Counted from the stretch's first letter, positions 28,989 through 40,244 are shown. The stretch: DNA of 64,000 nucleotides from Sphingomonas glacialis (GCF_006439055.1 NZ_RCZC01000002.1:1039220-1103219); one strand, 5' to 3'. Program-made: numbers and translations. Notes: a model not told the origin generated them from the letters alone.

Positions 28989-29933
28989 TTACGCCGCTTG
29001 CGCCGCGACCAGCGCCGGCTGCGCACGAATGCCGAGCAGGTGGCAGATCGCGTAGCTCAGCTCGGCACGGTTGAGCGTGTAGAAATGGAAGTCACGCACC
29101 CCGCCCGCGTACAGCCGCCGGCACAGCTCCGCAGCGATCGTCGCCGACACCAGCTGGCGCGCCGCGGGACGATCGTCGAGGCCATCGAACAGCGTGCCCA
29201 TCCAAGGCGGCACCACCGTGCCGCACATCGCCGACATGCGCTGCACCGCGCCGAAGTTCATCACCGGCATGATGCCGGGCACGATCTCGGCGTCGATCCC
29301 GGCCTTGGCGGCGGCATCGCGGAAGCGGAAGAATGTCTCCGCCTCATGGAAGAACTGCGTGATAGCCCGCGTCGCGCCGGCATCGAGCTTGCGCTTGAGA
29401 TTGTCGAGATCGGCCGCCTCGCTCGGCGAATCGGGATGGCATTCGGGGTAAGCCGACACCGAGATCTCGAACGGGTGGAGCTTGCGCAACCCCGCGACGA
29501 GCGCAGCAGCATTCTCATAGCCGCCGACCGGCGAGACGAACGGCTGCCCTGCCACGGGCGAATCGCCGCGCAACGCGACGATATGCCGCACGCCCGCCGC
29601 CCAATATTCATGCGCGACCGCGTCGATCTCCTCGCGCGTCGCATCGACGCAGGTGAGGTGCGCCGCCGCCGGGATCGTCGTCTCGCGCGCGATCCGGGCG
29701 ACCGTCGCATGCGTGCGTTCGCGCGTGCTGCCGCCCGCGCCGTACGTCACCGAGACGAAGCGCGGGCCGAGCGGTGCGAGCGTCTGCACCGATTCCCACA
29801 ACGTCTCTTCCATCTTCTCGGTCTTGGGCGGGAAGAATTCGAAACTCACCCGCGCGTCGCCCGCCAAATCCGCGAACAGCGGCGTCGCCAGAGCGAGCCG
29901 CGCTTCCTGCATCTGCGCTACCGAAACCGTCAT
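28989..29933 (-). CDS. metF: 5,10-methylenetetrahydrofolate reductase
   Basis: This is a 314-residue (beta/alpha)8 flavoprotein. It has the MetF signatures VSFEFFPPKTEKMEETLW (the Glu and Phe-Pro-Pro loop at the active site), VSVTYGAGGSTRERTH, HLTCVDATREEID and ITQFFHEAETFFRF. It reduces methylene-THF to methyl-THF, the methyl donor for the MetH pair downstream. Its start overlaps the regulator stop by 4 bp (ATGA), so it is translationally coupled to it. Confidence 0.97.
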   Translation of the reverse strand: MTVSVAQMQEARLALATPLFADLAGDARVSFEFFPPKTEKMEETLWESVQTLAPLGPRFVSVTYGAGGSTRERTHATVARIARETTIPAAAHLTCVDATREEIDAVAHEYWAAGVRHIVALRGDSPVAGQPFVSPVGGYENAAALVAGLRKLHPFEISVSAYPECHPDSPSEAADLDNLKRKLDAGATRAITQFFHEAETFFRFRDAAAKAGIDAEIVPGIMPVMNFGAVQRMSAMCGTVVPPWMGTLFDGLDDRPAARQLVSATIAAELCRRLYAGGVRDFHFYTLNRAELSYAICHLLGIRAQPALVAAQAA

Positions 29934-30889
29934 GCCGCCTTCACCTTTGATACGCTTTGCCCGACCTTGCGGGCGAGCCACAGTTTCACCGTCAATTCGC
30001 CGCCCTCGAGCGTCTCGATCCGCGCCGGGGCGAGTCCGGCCGCAGCGAACCACGTCGCCATCTGCTCGTCGGCAAAGCCCAGGCGGGTATGCGCATCCTT
30101 GGCGCGCAGATCCTCGCGATCATGCGCCGCGAAGTCTGCGATCAGCAGTCGCCCGCCGGGCTTCAACACGCGCGCCGCCTCGGCGATCGCCGCGCCGGGT
30201 TGCTGCGCGAAGTGCAGCACATGGTGGACGATCGCGACATCGGCCGCGTCGTCGCCGAGTGGCAGCGCGTACAGATCGGCCTGGCGCAATTCGGCATTGG
30301 CGAGCCCGCGCTCGGTCAGTTTCGCGCGTGCCAGCCGCAGCATTTCCGAGCTGCGATCGATCCCCAGCGCCTGCCCTGCCCGCCCGCCGAACAGTTCGAG
30401 CATCCGCCCGGTACCCGTGCCGATATCGATCAGCTGCCCGATCGGCGCGTCTCCCAACACCGCCGACATCGCCGCCTCGACCTCGCTTTCTGCGATGTGG
30501 AGCGAGCGGATCGCATCCCATTGCCCGGCATTGGCCTCGAACCAGCTCGCTGCGGAGGCCGCGCGATCGGCGCGCACCGCCGCCAGCCGCGCCGCATCCG
30601 CCACCGCCCAATGATCGGGCTCGATCACGCCCCACGCATCGAGCGCGGCGATCACCGGCGCGACGGTCGCGCCGCTGCCGAGCGCAACGAACACCCAGCT
30701 GCCTTCCTTGCGCCGCTCGGCGACGCCCGCATCGCACAGGATCTTGACGTGACGGCTGACGCGTGGCTGGCTCTGCCCGAGCACCTGCGCGAGCTCGCCA
30801 ACCGACAGCTCCATCGTGCGCAGCAAAGCGACGATCCGCAGCCGCGTCGCGTCGGCGAGCGCGCGGAAGATATCGAGGGCGATGGTCAT
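29930..30889 (-). CDS. ArsR-type regulator fused to a SAM-dependent methyltransferase domain (SahR-like)
   Basis: This 319-residue protein has an ArsR winged helix at residues 1-90 (ALADATRLRIVALLRTMELSVGELAQVLGQSQPRVSRHVKIL) and a class I methyltransferase-like domain from about 120 (IDIGTGTGRMLELF is the SAM-binding glycine loop; ADVAIVHHVLHFA follows). Regulators of this design, SahR in particular, sense S-adenosylhomocysteine or SAM through the second domain and control methionine-cycle genes. The operon position, directly before metF and metH, fits. A 30-bp perfect palindrome overlaps its ribosome site, suggesting autorepression. Whether the second domain binds SAH or catalyses methylation is not decided by the sequence. 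Confidence 0.85.
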   Translation of the reverse strand: MTIALDIFRALADATRLRIVALLRTMELSVGELAQVLGQSQPRVSRHVKILCDAGVAERRKEGSWVFVALGSGATVAPVIAALDAWGVIEPDHWAVADAARLAAVRADRAASAASWFEANAGQWDAIRSLHIAESEVEAAMSAVLGDAPIGQLIDIGTGTGRMLELFGGRAGQALGIDRSSEMLRLARAKLTERGLANAELRQADLYALPLGDDAADVAIVHHVLHFAQQPGAAIAEAARVLKPGGRLLIADFAAHDREDLRAKDAHTRLGFADEQMATWFAAAGLAPARIETLEGGELTVKLWLARKVGQSVSKVKAA

Positions 30890-30895
30890 TGTGCC

Positions 30896-30925
30896 ACCTC
30901 ATATAAAGATATCTTTATATGAGGT
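30896..30925. promoter_or_regulatory. 30-bp perfect palindrome, probable operator of the met operon
   Basis: The half-site ACCTCATATAAAGAT (30896-30910) is followed directly by its exact reverse complement (30911-30925). The palindrome ends 6 bp before the regulator's ATG and includes its GAGGT ribosome site. ArsR-type dimers bind AT-rich inverted repeats of this kind. Autorepression of the regulator-metF-metH operon is inferred. Confidence 0.8.
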
Positions 30926-31045
30926 CAACGCGGTTCGAACGTCCATAATCTGCAACGCCAGCGCAACAACATGGCGCAGCCGGAGTTGAAGCCCCCGACC
31001 CCATCCTCTAGCGTTGCACCCACTTCTGGGAGCCAAGGACCCGCC

Positions 31046-31348
31046 ATGATCAAGACCCGCATCCTCCTGCCGCTCACTGTGCTTGCCGCAATCGGCCTCG
31101 CCGCGTGCAGCCCCAAGGCACAGAACGACATCAGCGAAGCCGCCAACAGCGTGGCTGCCGATGCCAATGCCACCGGCGCCAAGGCGGTCGACGATACCGA
31201 CGCCGCGCTGGGCGCTGCCGAAACGCGGCTCGACAATGCCGGCGCCGTGATCGGCAACAAGGCCGACCGGCTGTCCGACAAGGCCGACCGCGCGGCCGAT
31301 CGTGCCGGCGCCGCGATTTCCGATTTCGGCAACGACATCCGCGATTGA
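31046..31348 (+). CDS. Small lipoprotein with Ala/Asp repeats
   Basis: This 100-residue protein has a lipoprotein signal (ILLPLTVLAAIGLAAC; the Cys near residue 21 is the predicted lipidation site). The rest is Ala/Asp-rich and almost surely helical, with repeats such as NKADRLSDKADRAADRAG. No enzymatic motif is seen. The family is unknown; it resembles small coiled envelope lipoproteins. The stop overlaps the next ATG (TGATG). The start was set at the ATG immediately before the signal sequence. Confidence 0.75.
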   Translation: MIKTRILLPLTVLAAIGLAACSPKAQNDISEAANSVAADANATGAKAVDDTDAALGAAETRLDNAGAVIGNKADRLSDKADRAADRAGAAISDFGNDIRD

Positions 31349-31557
31349 TGCGCATCGGGTCTCAGCGGCGCGCGCTGCTCGTCCCCTTGCTGCTGGTCGC
31401 CGCCTGTTCGGGCGGCACCTCCTCGACCGGCGCACCGCCGGGCGAGGACAAGGCGCTTGACGAGGCGGCCGCGTCGCTCGACGCCAATTCTCCCGACACC
31501 AACGCCGCGGTGATCGTCGACGACGACGCACCCGGCAACGAGGACCAGCCGCAATGA
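31348..31557 (+). CDS. Very small acidic lipoprotein
   Basis: This 69-residue protein has a basic n-region and a lipobox (RRALLVPLLLVAAC), then an acidic, Pro/Ala/Asp-rich tail (GEDKALDEAAASLD, IVDDDAPGNEDQPQ). It is coupled by 1 bp to the lipoprotein upstream and by 4 bp (ATGA) to the aldo/keto reductase downstream, which supports it being real. Function is unknown. Confidence 0.65.
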   Translation: MRIGSQRRALLVPLLLVAACSGGTSSTGAPPGEDKALDEAAASLDANSPDTNAAVIVDDDAPGNEDQPQ

Positions 31558-32504
31558 CCACCCTCCGCCGCCTGGGCGCCACCGACCTGCACATCGCGCC
31601 CCTGGTGCTGGGCGGCAACGTCTTCGGCTGGACCGCCGACGAAGCGACGAGCTTCGCCGTCCTCGATGCCTTCGTCGCGGGCGGCGGGACTATGATCGAC
31701 ACCGCCGACGTCTATTCGGCGTGGGTCCCGGGCCATAAGGGTGGCGAGTCCGAGAGCGTGATCGGCGCGTGGCTCAAGCAATCGGGCAAGCGCAACCAGG
31801 TGCAGATCGCGACCAAGGTCGGGATGCTGCCGGGCGAAGGCGGCGAGAAGCTCGCGCCCGCGCGGATCGCCGCGGCGTGCGACGCCTCGCTCAAGCGGCT
31901 CGGCGTCGAGACGATCGATCTGTATTTCGCGCATCAGGACGACGATGCCGTCGCGCAGGAGGATGCGCTCGCGGCGTTCGGCAAGCTGATCGACGCCGGC
32001 AAGATCCGCGCGCTCGGCGCGTCGAACTTCCACGCGGCGCGGCTCAAATCGGCGAACGACGCCGCCAAGGCGCACGGCCTGCCGCACTATCACGTGCTCC
32101 AGCCCGAATATAACGTCGTCAGCCGCCACAAGTTCGAGGGCCAGCTCCAGGATTATTGCGTCGAGCATAACATCGGCGTGGTGCCCTATTACGGGCTCGC
32201 CTCGGGCTTCCTGACGGGCAAATATCGCAGCGCCGACGATTTCGGGAAAAGCGTGCGCGGCGGGCGGATGCAGGCGTTTCTCGATGGAACGGGGCCGGCG
32301 GTGTTGGCCGTTATGGACGAGGTCGCTGCGGAGACGGGTGCCAGCCTTGCGCAGATCGCGCTGAAGTGGCTTGCTGAGCAGCCGGGCGTGACTGCACCGA
32401 TCGCGAGCGCGACGAGCGTTGCGCAGGTCGAGGAGTTGCTCGGGTCGATCACGCTGGAGTTGAGCGCCGAGCAGATCGAGCGGCTGTCGAACGCGGGGGC
32501 TTAA
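31554..32504 (+). CDS. Aldo/keto reductase
   Basis: This 316-residue TIM-barrel oxidoreductase has the AKR landmarks: the DTADVYSAW segment (Asp/Tyr of the tetrad), KVGML (Lys), a FAHQDDD loop (His), GKIRALGASNF, and a C-terminal NADPH-binding IASATSVAQVEELLGSI. It resembles the YajO/Tas group of NADPH-dependent aldehyde reductases. The substrate is unknown. It ends a three-gene unit with two small lipoproteins. Confidence 0.93.
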   Translation: MTTLRRLGATDLHIAPLVLGGNVFGWTADEATSFAVLDAFVAGGGTMIDTADVYSAWVPGHKGGESESVIGAWLKQSGKRNQVQIATKVGMLPGEGGEKLAPARIAAACDASLKRLGVETIDLYFAHQDDDAVAQEDALAAFGKLIDAGKIRALGASNFHAARLKSANDAAKAHGLPHYHVLQPEYNVVSRHKFEGQLQDYCVEHNIGVVPYYGLASGFLTGKYRSADDFGKSVRGGRMQAFLDGTGPAVLAVMDEVAAETGASLAQIALKWLAEQPGVTAPIASATSVAQVEELLGSITLELSAEQIERLSNAGA

Positions 32505-32733
32505 GCCCCCTTACGAAAGACGGTCCCCGGCGACGGCCGGGGCCCAGGCGGTATGTCGGAAGTGGCGGGCATTGCGCCAGTTGCCCCGACTTCCTCTCCC
32601 GGGCCCAGCCTTCGCCGAGGAGCATCTATAGATCCCGACGCCGCGGCAAAGCCGCGTCGTCGGACGGGGCTGGTGGCCCCGCCGGCCGGGCCTGCCGCGG
32701 TTCCGCGCCCGAGCTTGCGCTCGGGCTTGGGCG

Positions 32734-34329
32734 TCAGGCCGCGAACTGGTTCATCGTATTGTGCGCGCCGCCAGCCTTGAGCGCCGCCTCACCCGCGAAA
32801 TACTCCTTGTGATCGTCGCCGATGTCCGAGCCCGACATGTTCTGGTGCTTCACACAAGCGATACCCTCGCGGATTTCCTTGCGCTGGACGCCCTTCACAT
32901 AGCCGAGCATCCCCGCATCGCCGAAATACTCCTTGGCGAGATTGTCGGTCGACAGCGCCGCGGTGTGATAGGTCGGCAGCGTGATCAAATGATGGAAAAT
33001 CCCGGCCCGCGCCGCGGCATCCTTCTGGAAGGTGCGGATCCGTTCGTCGGCCTCGTCGCCGAGCGCAGTGCCATCATAATCGACCGACATCAGCCGCGCC
33101 CGGTCATAGGCCGACACGTCCTTCCCCTCGATCACCCACGCGTCATAGACCTGCTGGCGGAAGTTGAGCGTCCAGTTGAAGCTCGGCGAATTGTTGTAGA
33201 CCAGCTTGGCGTTGGGGATGACCTCCCGCACCCGGTCGACCATCCCCGCGATCTGCTCGATATGCGGCTTCTCGGTCTCGATCCACAGCAGGTCGGCGCC
33301 GTTCTGTAGCGAAGCGATGCAGTCCATCACACAACGATCCTCGCCGGTTCCGGCGCGGAACTGGAACAGGTTCGAGGCGAGCCGCTTCGGGCGAAGCAGC
33401 TTGCCGTCGCGGTTGAGGATGACGTCGCCGTTGCGCGCCGTCGCCGGATCGATTTCCTCGCAATCGAGGTACGAATTGTACTGGTCGCCGAGATCGCCCG
33501 GCTCCTTCGACACCGCGATCTGCTTGGTCAGACCCGCGCCGAGCGAGTCGGTGCGCGTGACGATGATCCCGTCCTCGACCCCCAGTTCGAGGAAGGCGTA
33601 GCGGCACGCACGGACCTTCGCGAGGAAGTCCTCGTGCGGCACCGTGACCTTGCCGTCCTGATGGCCGCACTGCTTTTCGTCCGAGACCTGGTTCTCGATC
33701 TGCAGCGCGCAGGCGCCCGCCTCGATCATCTTCTTGGCGAGCAGATAGGTCGCCTCGGCATTGCCGAAGCCGGCATCGATATCGGCGATGATCGGCACGA
33801 CATGCGTCTGGTAATTATCGATCGCGTTTAGCAGGCGCTGCTCCTCGATTGCGTTGCCGCTCGCGCGCGCCGCATCGAGATCGCGGAACATCATGCCGAG
33901 CTCGCGCGCATCGGCCTGCCGCAGGAAGGTGTAGAGTTCCTCGATCAGCGCCGGAACGCTGGTCTTCTCGTGCATCGACTGATCGGGCAGCGGGCCGAAT
34001 TCCGAACGCAGCGCCGCGATCATCCAGCCCGACAGATACAGATAGCGGCGCTCGGTCGAGCCGAAATGCTTCTTGATGCTGATCATCTTCTGCTGGCCGA
34101 TGAAGCCGTGCCAGCAGCCGAGCGACTGGGTGTAGGCCGAGGGATCGGCATCGTATGCCGCCATGTCGCGGCGCATGATCGCGGCGGTGTAGCGCGCGAT
34201 GTCGAGCCCGCTCTGGAACCGGTTCTGCACCCGCATCCGCGCGACGCTCTCGGCGTCGATCCCATCCCAGGTGCCGTTGTAGCGCTGGATCAGGTTCTTG
34301 GTCTGGGCGATGTCGGTCTGGTAGGTCAT
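32734..34329 (-). CDS. aceA: Isocitrate lyase
   Basis: This 531-residue enzyme is longer than the E. coli form and fits the long bacterial class. The catalytic cysteine motif is in DEKQCGHQDGKV, and IIADIDAGFGNAEATYLLAKKMIEAGA and TRTDSLGAG are family segments. It splits isocitrate to glyoxylate and succinate for growth on acetate or fatty acids. The ATG at 34329 is preceded by GAGGG. An imperfect 29-bp inverted repeat lies about 110 bp upstream, and an ScfR/RamB-like regulator gene is 1 kb away. Malate synthase is not in the window. Confidence 0.97.
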   Translation of the reverse strand: MTYQTDIAQTKNLIQRYNGTWDGIDAESVARMRVQNRFQSGLDIARYTAAIMRRDMAAYDADPSAYTQSLGCWHGFIGQQKMISIKKHFGSTERRYLYLSGWMIAALRSEFGPLPDQSMHEKTSVPALIEELYTFLRQADARELGMMFRDLDAARASGNAIEEQRLLNAIDNYQTHVVPIIADIDAGFGNAEATYLLAKKMIEAGACALQIENQVSDEKQCGHQDGKVTVPHEDFLAKVRACRYAFLELGVEDGIIVTRTDSLGAGLTKQIAVSKEPGDLGDQYNSYLDCEEIDPATARNGDVILNRDGKLLRPKRLASNLFQFRAGTGEDRCVMDCIASLQNGADLLWIETEKPHIEQIAGMVDRVREVIPNAKLVYNNSPSFNWTLNFRQQVYDAWVIEGKDVSAYDRARLMSVDYDGTALGDEADERIRTFQKDAAARAGIFHHLITLPTYHTAALSTDNLAKEYFGDAGMLGYVKGVQRKEIREGIACVKHQNMSGSDIGDDHKEYFAGEAALKAGGAHNTMNQFAA

Positions 34330-34436
34330 GCTGGCACCCTCGCTGTCGGAATGGGAGGATAAGTACACGAATTGACATTCGCGACAGCCAACAACCTCCC
34401 TTTTCAAGGGTCTCGATGTCAAATACTGGCCAATTG

Positions 34437-34465
34437 GGATGTGACGGTGTAAATTCGTGACATCC
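34437..34465. promoter_or_regulatory. Inverted repeat upstream of aceA, possible operator
   Basis: GGATGTGACG (34437-34446) and CGTGACATCC (34456-34465) are inverted copies with one mismatch, spaced by 9 bases. Inside it is TGTAAA-N3-GTGACA, a pattern that recurs upstream of the ScfR-like regulator. It could serve aceA on the minus strand. Function is inferred from symmetry and recurrence. Confidence 0.45.
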
Positions 34466-34471
34466 CATATT

Positions 34472-35257
34472 TTAGCTTCGCGCTGGACTTGCAGCCGACC
34501 CTGCGAGGATTCCGCCGTCGATCGTCAGCTCGGATCCGGTAATGTAGCAGGCCTCGTCGCTTGCCAGCAGCACCGCGACCGCAGCGACTTCCTCCACCGT
34601 GCCGAAGCGTCGCAACGGCGTGTCGGCAGCAAGGGCCGCGTCGCGCGCCGCGCGATCGGCCCCATCGCCGAGCATCGGCTCCCACATCGGCGTCAGGATC
34701 GCCGCGGGGTGAATCGCGTTGCAGCGGATCGCAAGCCCCTGTTGCGCGCAATAGAGCGCAACGGTCTTGCTGTGGTTGCGCACCGCGGCCTTCGACGACG
34801 CATAGGCTGCCGCGGCCGGGATCCCGATCATGCCCGATCGCGACGAGATGTTGATGATCGACCCCGCCCGCTTCGCGCGCATCGCGGCGATCGCATAGCG
34901 ACAGCCGAGAAAGGTCCCGTCGAGATTGACCCGGTGGACCGCGCGCCAGTCTTCGAGCGTGGCATGTTCGGGATCATGCGGCACCGCGCCCTGCTCGAAC
35001 CCGGTCACGCCGGCATTGTTGACGAGCACGTCGATCGCCGGCCACGCGTCCGCGAACCGCGCCCAGTCTTGCTCGACCGCGACGTCGAGCGTCGCCGCGC
35101 TCTGGCCGAGATCTGCCGCCAGCCGAAGCGCGCTCTCCGCGTCCTTGTCGGTCACCACTACGCGCGCACCTTCGGCAACGAACGCCCGCGCGATCGCCGC
35201 ACCGATGCCGCGCCCTGCGCCGGTCACGACGCACAGTTTGTCTTCCAATCGTTTCAC
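34472..35257 (-). CDS. SDR family NAD(P)-dependent oxidoreductase
   Basis: This 261-residue Rossmann-fold enzyme has the classical SDR motifs: TGAGRGIG near residue 12, NNAG near 85, the catalytic Ser in ISSRSG and YASSK (Tyr-x-x-x-Lys) near 155-160. It starts at a GTG; no strong ribosome site is visible, and a TTG three codons later is possible. It lies between aceA and the ScfR-like regulator on the same strand. The substrate is unknown; a 3-hydroxyacyl or sugar alcohol is common for this class. Confidence 0.9.
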   Translation of the reverse strand: MKRLEDKLCVVTGAGRGIGAAIARAFVAEGARVVVTDKDAESALRLAADLGQSAATLDVAVEQDWARFADAWPAIDVLVNNAGVTGFEQGAVPHDPEHATLEDWRAVHRVNLDGTFLGCRYAIAAMRAKRAGSIINISSRSGMIGIPAAAAYASSKAAVRNHSKTVALYCAQQGLAIRCNAIHPAAILTPMWEPMLGDGADRAARDAALAADTPLRRFGTVEEVAAVAVLLASDEACYITGSELTIDGGILAGSAASPARS

Positions 35258-35379
35258 GGTAAAATTCCAGAGCTGAGAGGCCGCGATGTCGCGGCGGGAT
35301 GGTCAGGCAGTCGGCTGCGTGTTCATCGATCTCACTCCGGTCGTGCGCGGTCGAGCGCCGCGCACGGCCAAGCCTGCGC

Positions 35380-36765
35380 TCAATCCCCCCCGAAAGTAAA
35401 GGCACTGACGCCGCGCTCGCGCTCGTTGAACACCAGCGCGCGTCCCGCCGGGGGCAGCGAGCGCTGCGGACAATGGCCCCGCCCACAGGCGCGACATCCC
35501 AGGCCGATCGGCATCGCCTCACCCTTGAGATCGACGCCGCGCGCCATCGCCAGCGCGCCGCCATGCTCCGCCGCGACGCCCAGCCCGACGACGAACTCGG
35601 CGGTCACCGCGCCGAACCGCCGCCCCTGCGGAGCGACCGTGCGTCCGATCGTGAACCAGCGCGCGCCATCCTCGAGCTCGACCAGCTGCGCGACGAGCTT
35701 GCCCGGCCGGTCGAACGCGGCGTGGATCTGCCAGAGCGGGCAGCGGCCATCGGCCTCCGCCAGCGGCGACGCGCTCGCACCCGAGAAGCGCTTCGACGCC
35801 TGCCCTGCCCGGTCGAGCCGCACGAGGAAGAACGACAGCCCGCGCGCGCCGACGCGCTGCAATGTCGTCAGGCGATGCGCGACCTGCTCGAACCCCGCGC
35901 CGAAGCGGCGCTGGAGCAATTCGATGTCGTAGCCCGTCGCCTCGCACGCCCGCAGGAAGCGCGCATAGGGCATCATCACCGCCGCCGCGAAATAGCTGGC
36001 GAGATGGCGGCGATAGAGGCGCTCGGCGGCGCGATCGGTGAAGCCCGCGCCCTTGACCAGGCCGTCGATCTCGCTGCGCGCCTCGATCTCGGCGAGCTGA
36101 TAGGCGACGGCGAAGGTGCGCGACGCGGGGTCGAGCATTTCCGAGACCTGGACTTGCCGCGCATGCAGATCGGTGCGGCGCAGCAGATCGGGCATGACAT
36201 CGACGGGCAGCACGCGGATGGTGAGCTGATGCTTGACCCGCAACCGCTCGGCGATCGCGCCGTACAGGTCGCCGGCGCCGAGCCGCAGTTCGTCGGCGAG
36301 CTTCTCGGCGATCGTGTCGAGATCGGAAAAATAGCCGCGCCACCGCTCGATCTCGCGCCGAACCTCGCCGACCGAGTCGAGCGCGCCGGGCGCCACCGGG
36401 CCGCCGGCACCGATCCGGTCGAAGGCGCGGGCAAAGGCTTCCGCCCCGCCAGGTGCTGCCGCGAGCCATTCCTCGAGCTCGTTGCGGTCGATCTCGAGAT
36501 CGGCGAACATCGGGTCGGCGAGCCGCCGCCGCAGCGCGGCCTCGCCCCCGCCCGGCTCGCCGGCCGCGAGCGCACGCGGGTCGAAGTCGAAACTCTCGGC
36601 GAGCTTAACGATGAGCGAGCCCGAGAGCGGGCGCTGGTTCTTTTCGACGAGGTTGAGATAGCTGGGCGAGATCGTCAAAACTTCTGCCATCGCCGCCTGG
36701 GTCAACCCGGCCTGGCGCCGCAAGCGGCGGATGGCGTGGCCAGCGAAGAGTTTGCGATCGGCCAT
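35380..36765 (-). CDS. ScfR/RamB-like XRE family regulator
   Basis: This 461-residue protein has an N-terminal Cro/XRE helix-turn-helix (residues 8-62: IRRLRRQAGLTQAAMAEVLTISPSYLNLVEKNQRPLS is split around the recognition helix). A central IrrE/ImmA-like region follows. The C-terminal domain ends in a cysteine cluster, GCRACGRGHCPQRSLPP, typical of the short-chain fatty-acyl regulators (ScfR, RamB, PrpR type). Such proteins control glyoxylate-cycle, propionate and acetate genes in response to acyl-CoAs. aceA lies 1 kb downstream on the same strand. A TGTAAA-N3-GTGACA element lies about 60 bp before its ATG and again upstream of aceA. Confidence 0.85.
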   Translation of the reverse strand: MADRKLFAGHAIRRLRRQAGLTQAAMAEVLTISPSYLNLVEKNQRPLSGSLIVKLAESFDFDPRALAAGEPGGGEAALRRRLADPMFADLEIDRNELEEWLAAAPGGAEAFARAFDRIGAGGPVAPGALDSVGEVRREIERWRGYFSDLDTIAEKLADELRLGAGDLYGAIAERLRVKHQLTIRVLPVDVMPDLLRRTDLHARQVQVSEMLDPASRTFAVAYQLAEIEARSEIDGLVKGAGFTDRAAERLYRRHLASYFAAAVMMPYARFLRACEATGYDIELLQRRFGAGFEQVAHRLTTLQRVGARGLSFFLVRLDRAGQASKRFSGASASPLAEADGRCPLWQIHAAFDRPGKLVAQLVELEDGARWFTIGRTVAPQGRRFGAVTAEFVVGLGVAAEHGGALAMARGVDLKGEAMPIGLGCRACGRGHCPQRSLPPAGRALVFNERERGVSAFTFGGD

Positions 36766-36825
36766 GACACGTCCTCGGATCTGCTACGCGCTCCACCGGA
36801 GTCGCAGGCGCACCATGCCCCTATC

Positions 36826-36840
36826 TGTCACATCTTTACA
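36826..36840 (-). promoter_or_regulatory. TGTAAA-N3-GTGACA element upstream of the ScfR-like gene
   Basis: The minus strand reads TGTAAAGATGTGACA. The same spaced pattern (TGTAAATTCGTGACA) lies in the aceA upstream region on the opposite strand. The match of 12 fixed bases in two functionally linked upstream regions suggests a shared operator, possibly for the ScfR-like protein itself. Confidence 0.4.
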
Positions 36841-37049
36841 AGATCACCCGGTATTACATCTAGATTAGTCACGCCTTTACCGATCGCACTGTCGAATCCC
36901 GCTAGGCGCCGACCTGACTTCGCCCCTAGTGGCGCAACGACTGGCCGGCAGCTTGTAAAAAGTGCCACAGATCGAATGGCTTTGAGAGTTTCCTGGGGAG
37001 GAAAGGATGCCCGTCGCGCTTCGTGCGCGGCGGGCATTTCCTGTTTTAT
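36841..37049 (+). other. Gene-free stretch with an orphan terminator-like hairpin
   Basis: No protein gene is visible here. A strong hairpin with arms ATGCCCG and CGGGCAT plus a GC-rich inner stem and UUCG-type loop lies at 37008-37037. It is followed by TTCCTGTTTT, a weak terminator tail on the plus strand. No plus-strand gene precedes it, so it could end a small RNA divergent from the ScfR-like gene. The rest of the gap up to the aconitase gene is filled by repeat copy B and the aconitase terminator. Confidence 0.4.
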
Positions 37050-37187
37050 CCCTCTCCCGTCGGGAGAGGGTGGCCGAGCGCAGCGAGGTCGGGTGAGGGC
37101 AGCGCACGGTGGTGAGATGTACTGCCCTCACCCTTCCCACTCGGCTTCGCCGAGCGGGCCCCTTCCCTCTCCCAAAGGGAGAGGGAG
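37050..37187. repeat. Composite palindromic repeat, copy B
   Basis: This block is nearly the same as the one at 23821-23955: CCCTCTCCC/GGGAGAGGG end hairpins, TGGCCGAGC, AGCGAGGTCGGGTGAGGGCAG, then CTGCCCTCACCCTTCCCA and a small hairpin CTCGGCTTCGCCGAG. It lies between the aconitase terminator and the ScfR-like gene's upstream region. Confidence 0.85.
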
Positions 37188-37209
37188 TTTCTAATCAGCC
37201 CCAGATACG

Positions 37210-37241
37210 AAAAAGGGACGGGCGGCAGCGCCACCCGTCCC
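37210..37241 (-). terminator. Rho-independent terminator after acnA
   Basis: On the minus strand the stem GGGACGGGTGGC / GCCGCCCGTCCC (one G-U pair, three-base loop) is followed directly by five U residues. It lies about 20 bp after the aconitase stop. Confidence 0.9.
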
Positions 37242-37259
37242 CTCTTCATTCCCCGCAGA

Positions 37260-39932
<2,673 letters not shown>

Positions 39933-40244
39933 AAGCAGCGGGTCCTTCCCTTTGCGTCTGGCCGCGGCGGGGAGGCGAAACCACAGGTTCCGCGCGGGCG
40001 CGACCGACTATGCGAATGCGAGAGTCGGGAGGCCGATAGCAGCGAGGTGCGCCTTGGGGAAGGGCACGCGACCGCCGCAGCGCGCCCGCACGGTCATTCC
40101 TGCCGCCACAGCAACATTTCGATATGCGACGCCCTGCCCGTTCGGCTATGTCGGCCACACCGAACCGTTGAGGTTGCCGTTGATATCGCTCCCGTTTTGA
40201 AGGGGTGGATCAGCGGCAAGACGGTTTTGAAACGGGGAATTGCG
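39933..40244. other. Divergent intergenic region, acnA and retropepsin-TPR gene
   Basis: This 312-bp gap holds no convincing gene. It must contain both outward promoters, but no clear sigma-70 or EcfG match was found. Near the right end the words CCCGTTTTGAAGGGG and ACGGTTTTGAAACGG (40189-40236) form an imperfect direct repeat just before the plus-strand start. Confidence 0.5.

Noticed and set aside
30926..31045. Possible tRNA because of GGTTCGAA near 30936
   Set aside because: No acceptor stem, anticodon arm or D-loop could be formed around it.
32553..32780. 75-codon plus-strand frame between the aldo/keto reductase and aceA
   Set aside because: Pro/Arg-rich, no ribosome site, overlaps the aceA end. 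The gap 32505-32733 shows only GC-rich inverted words, no gene.
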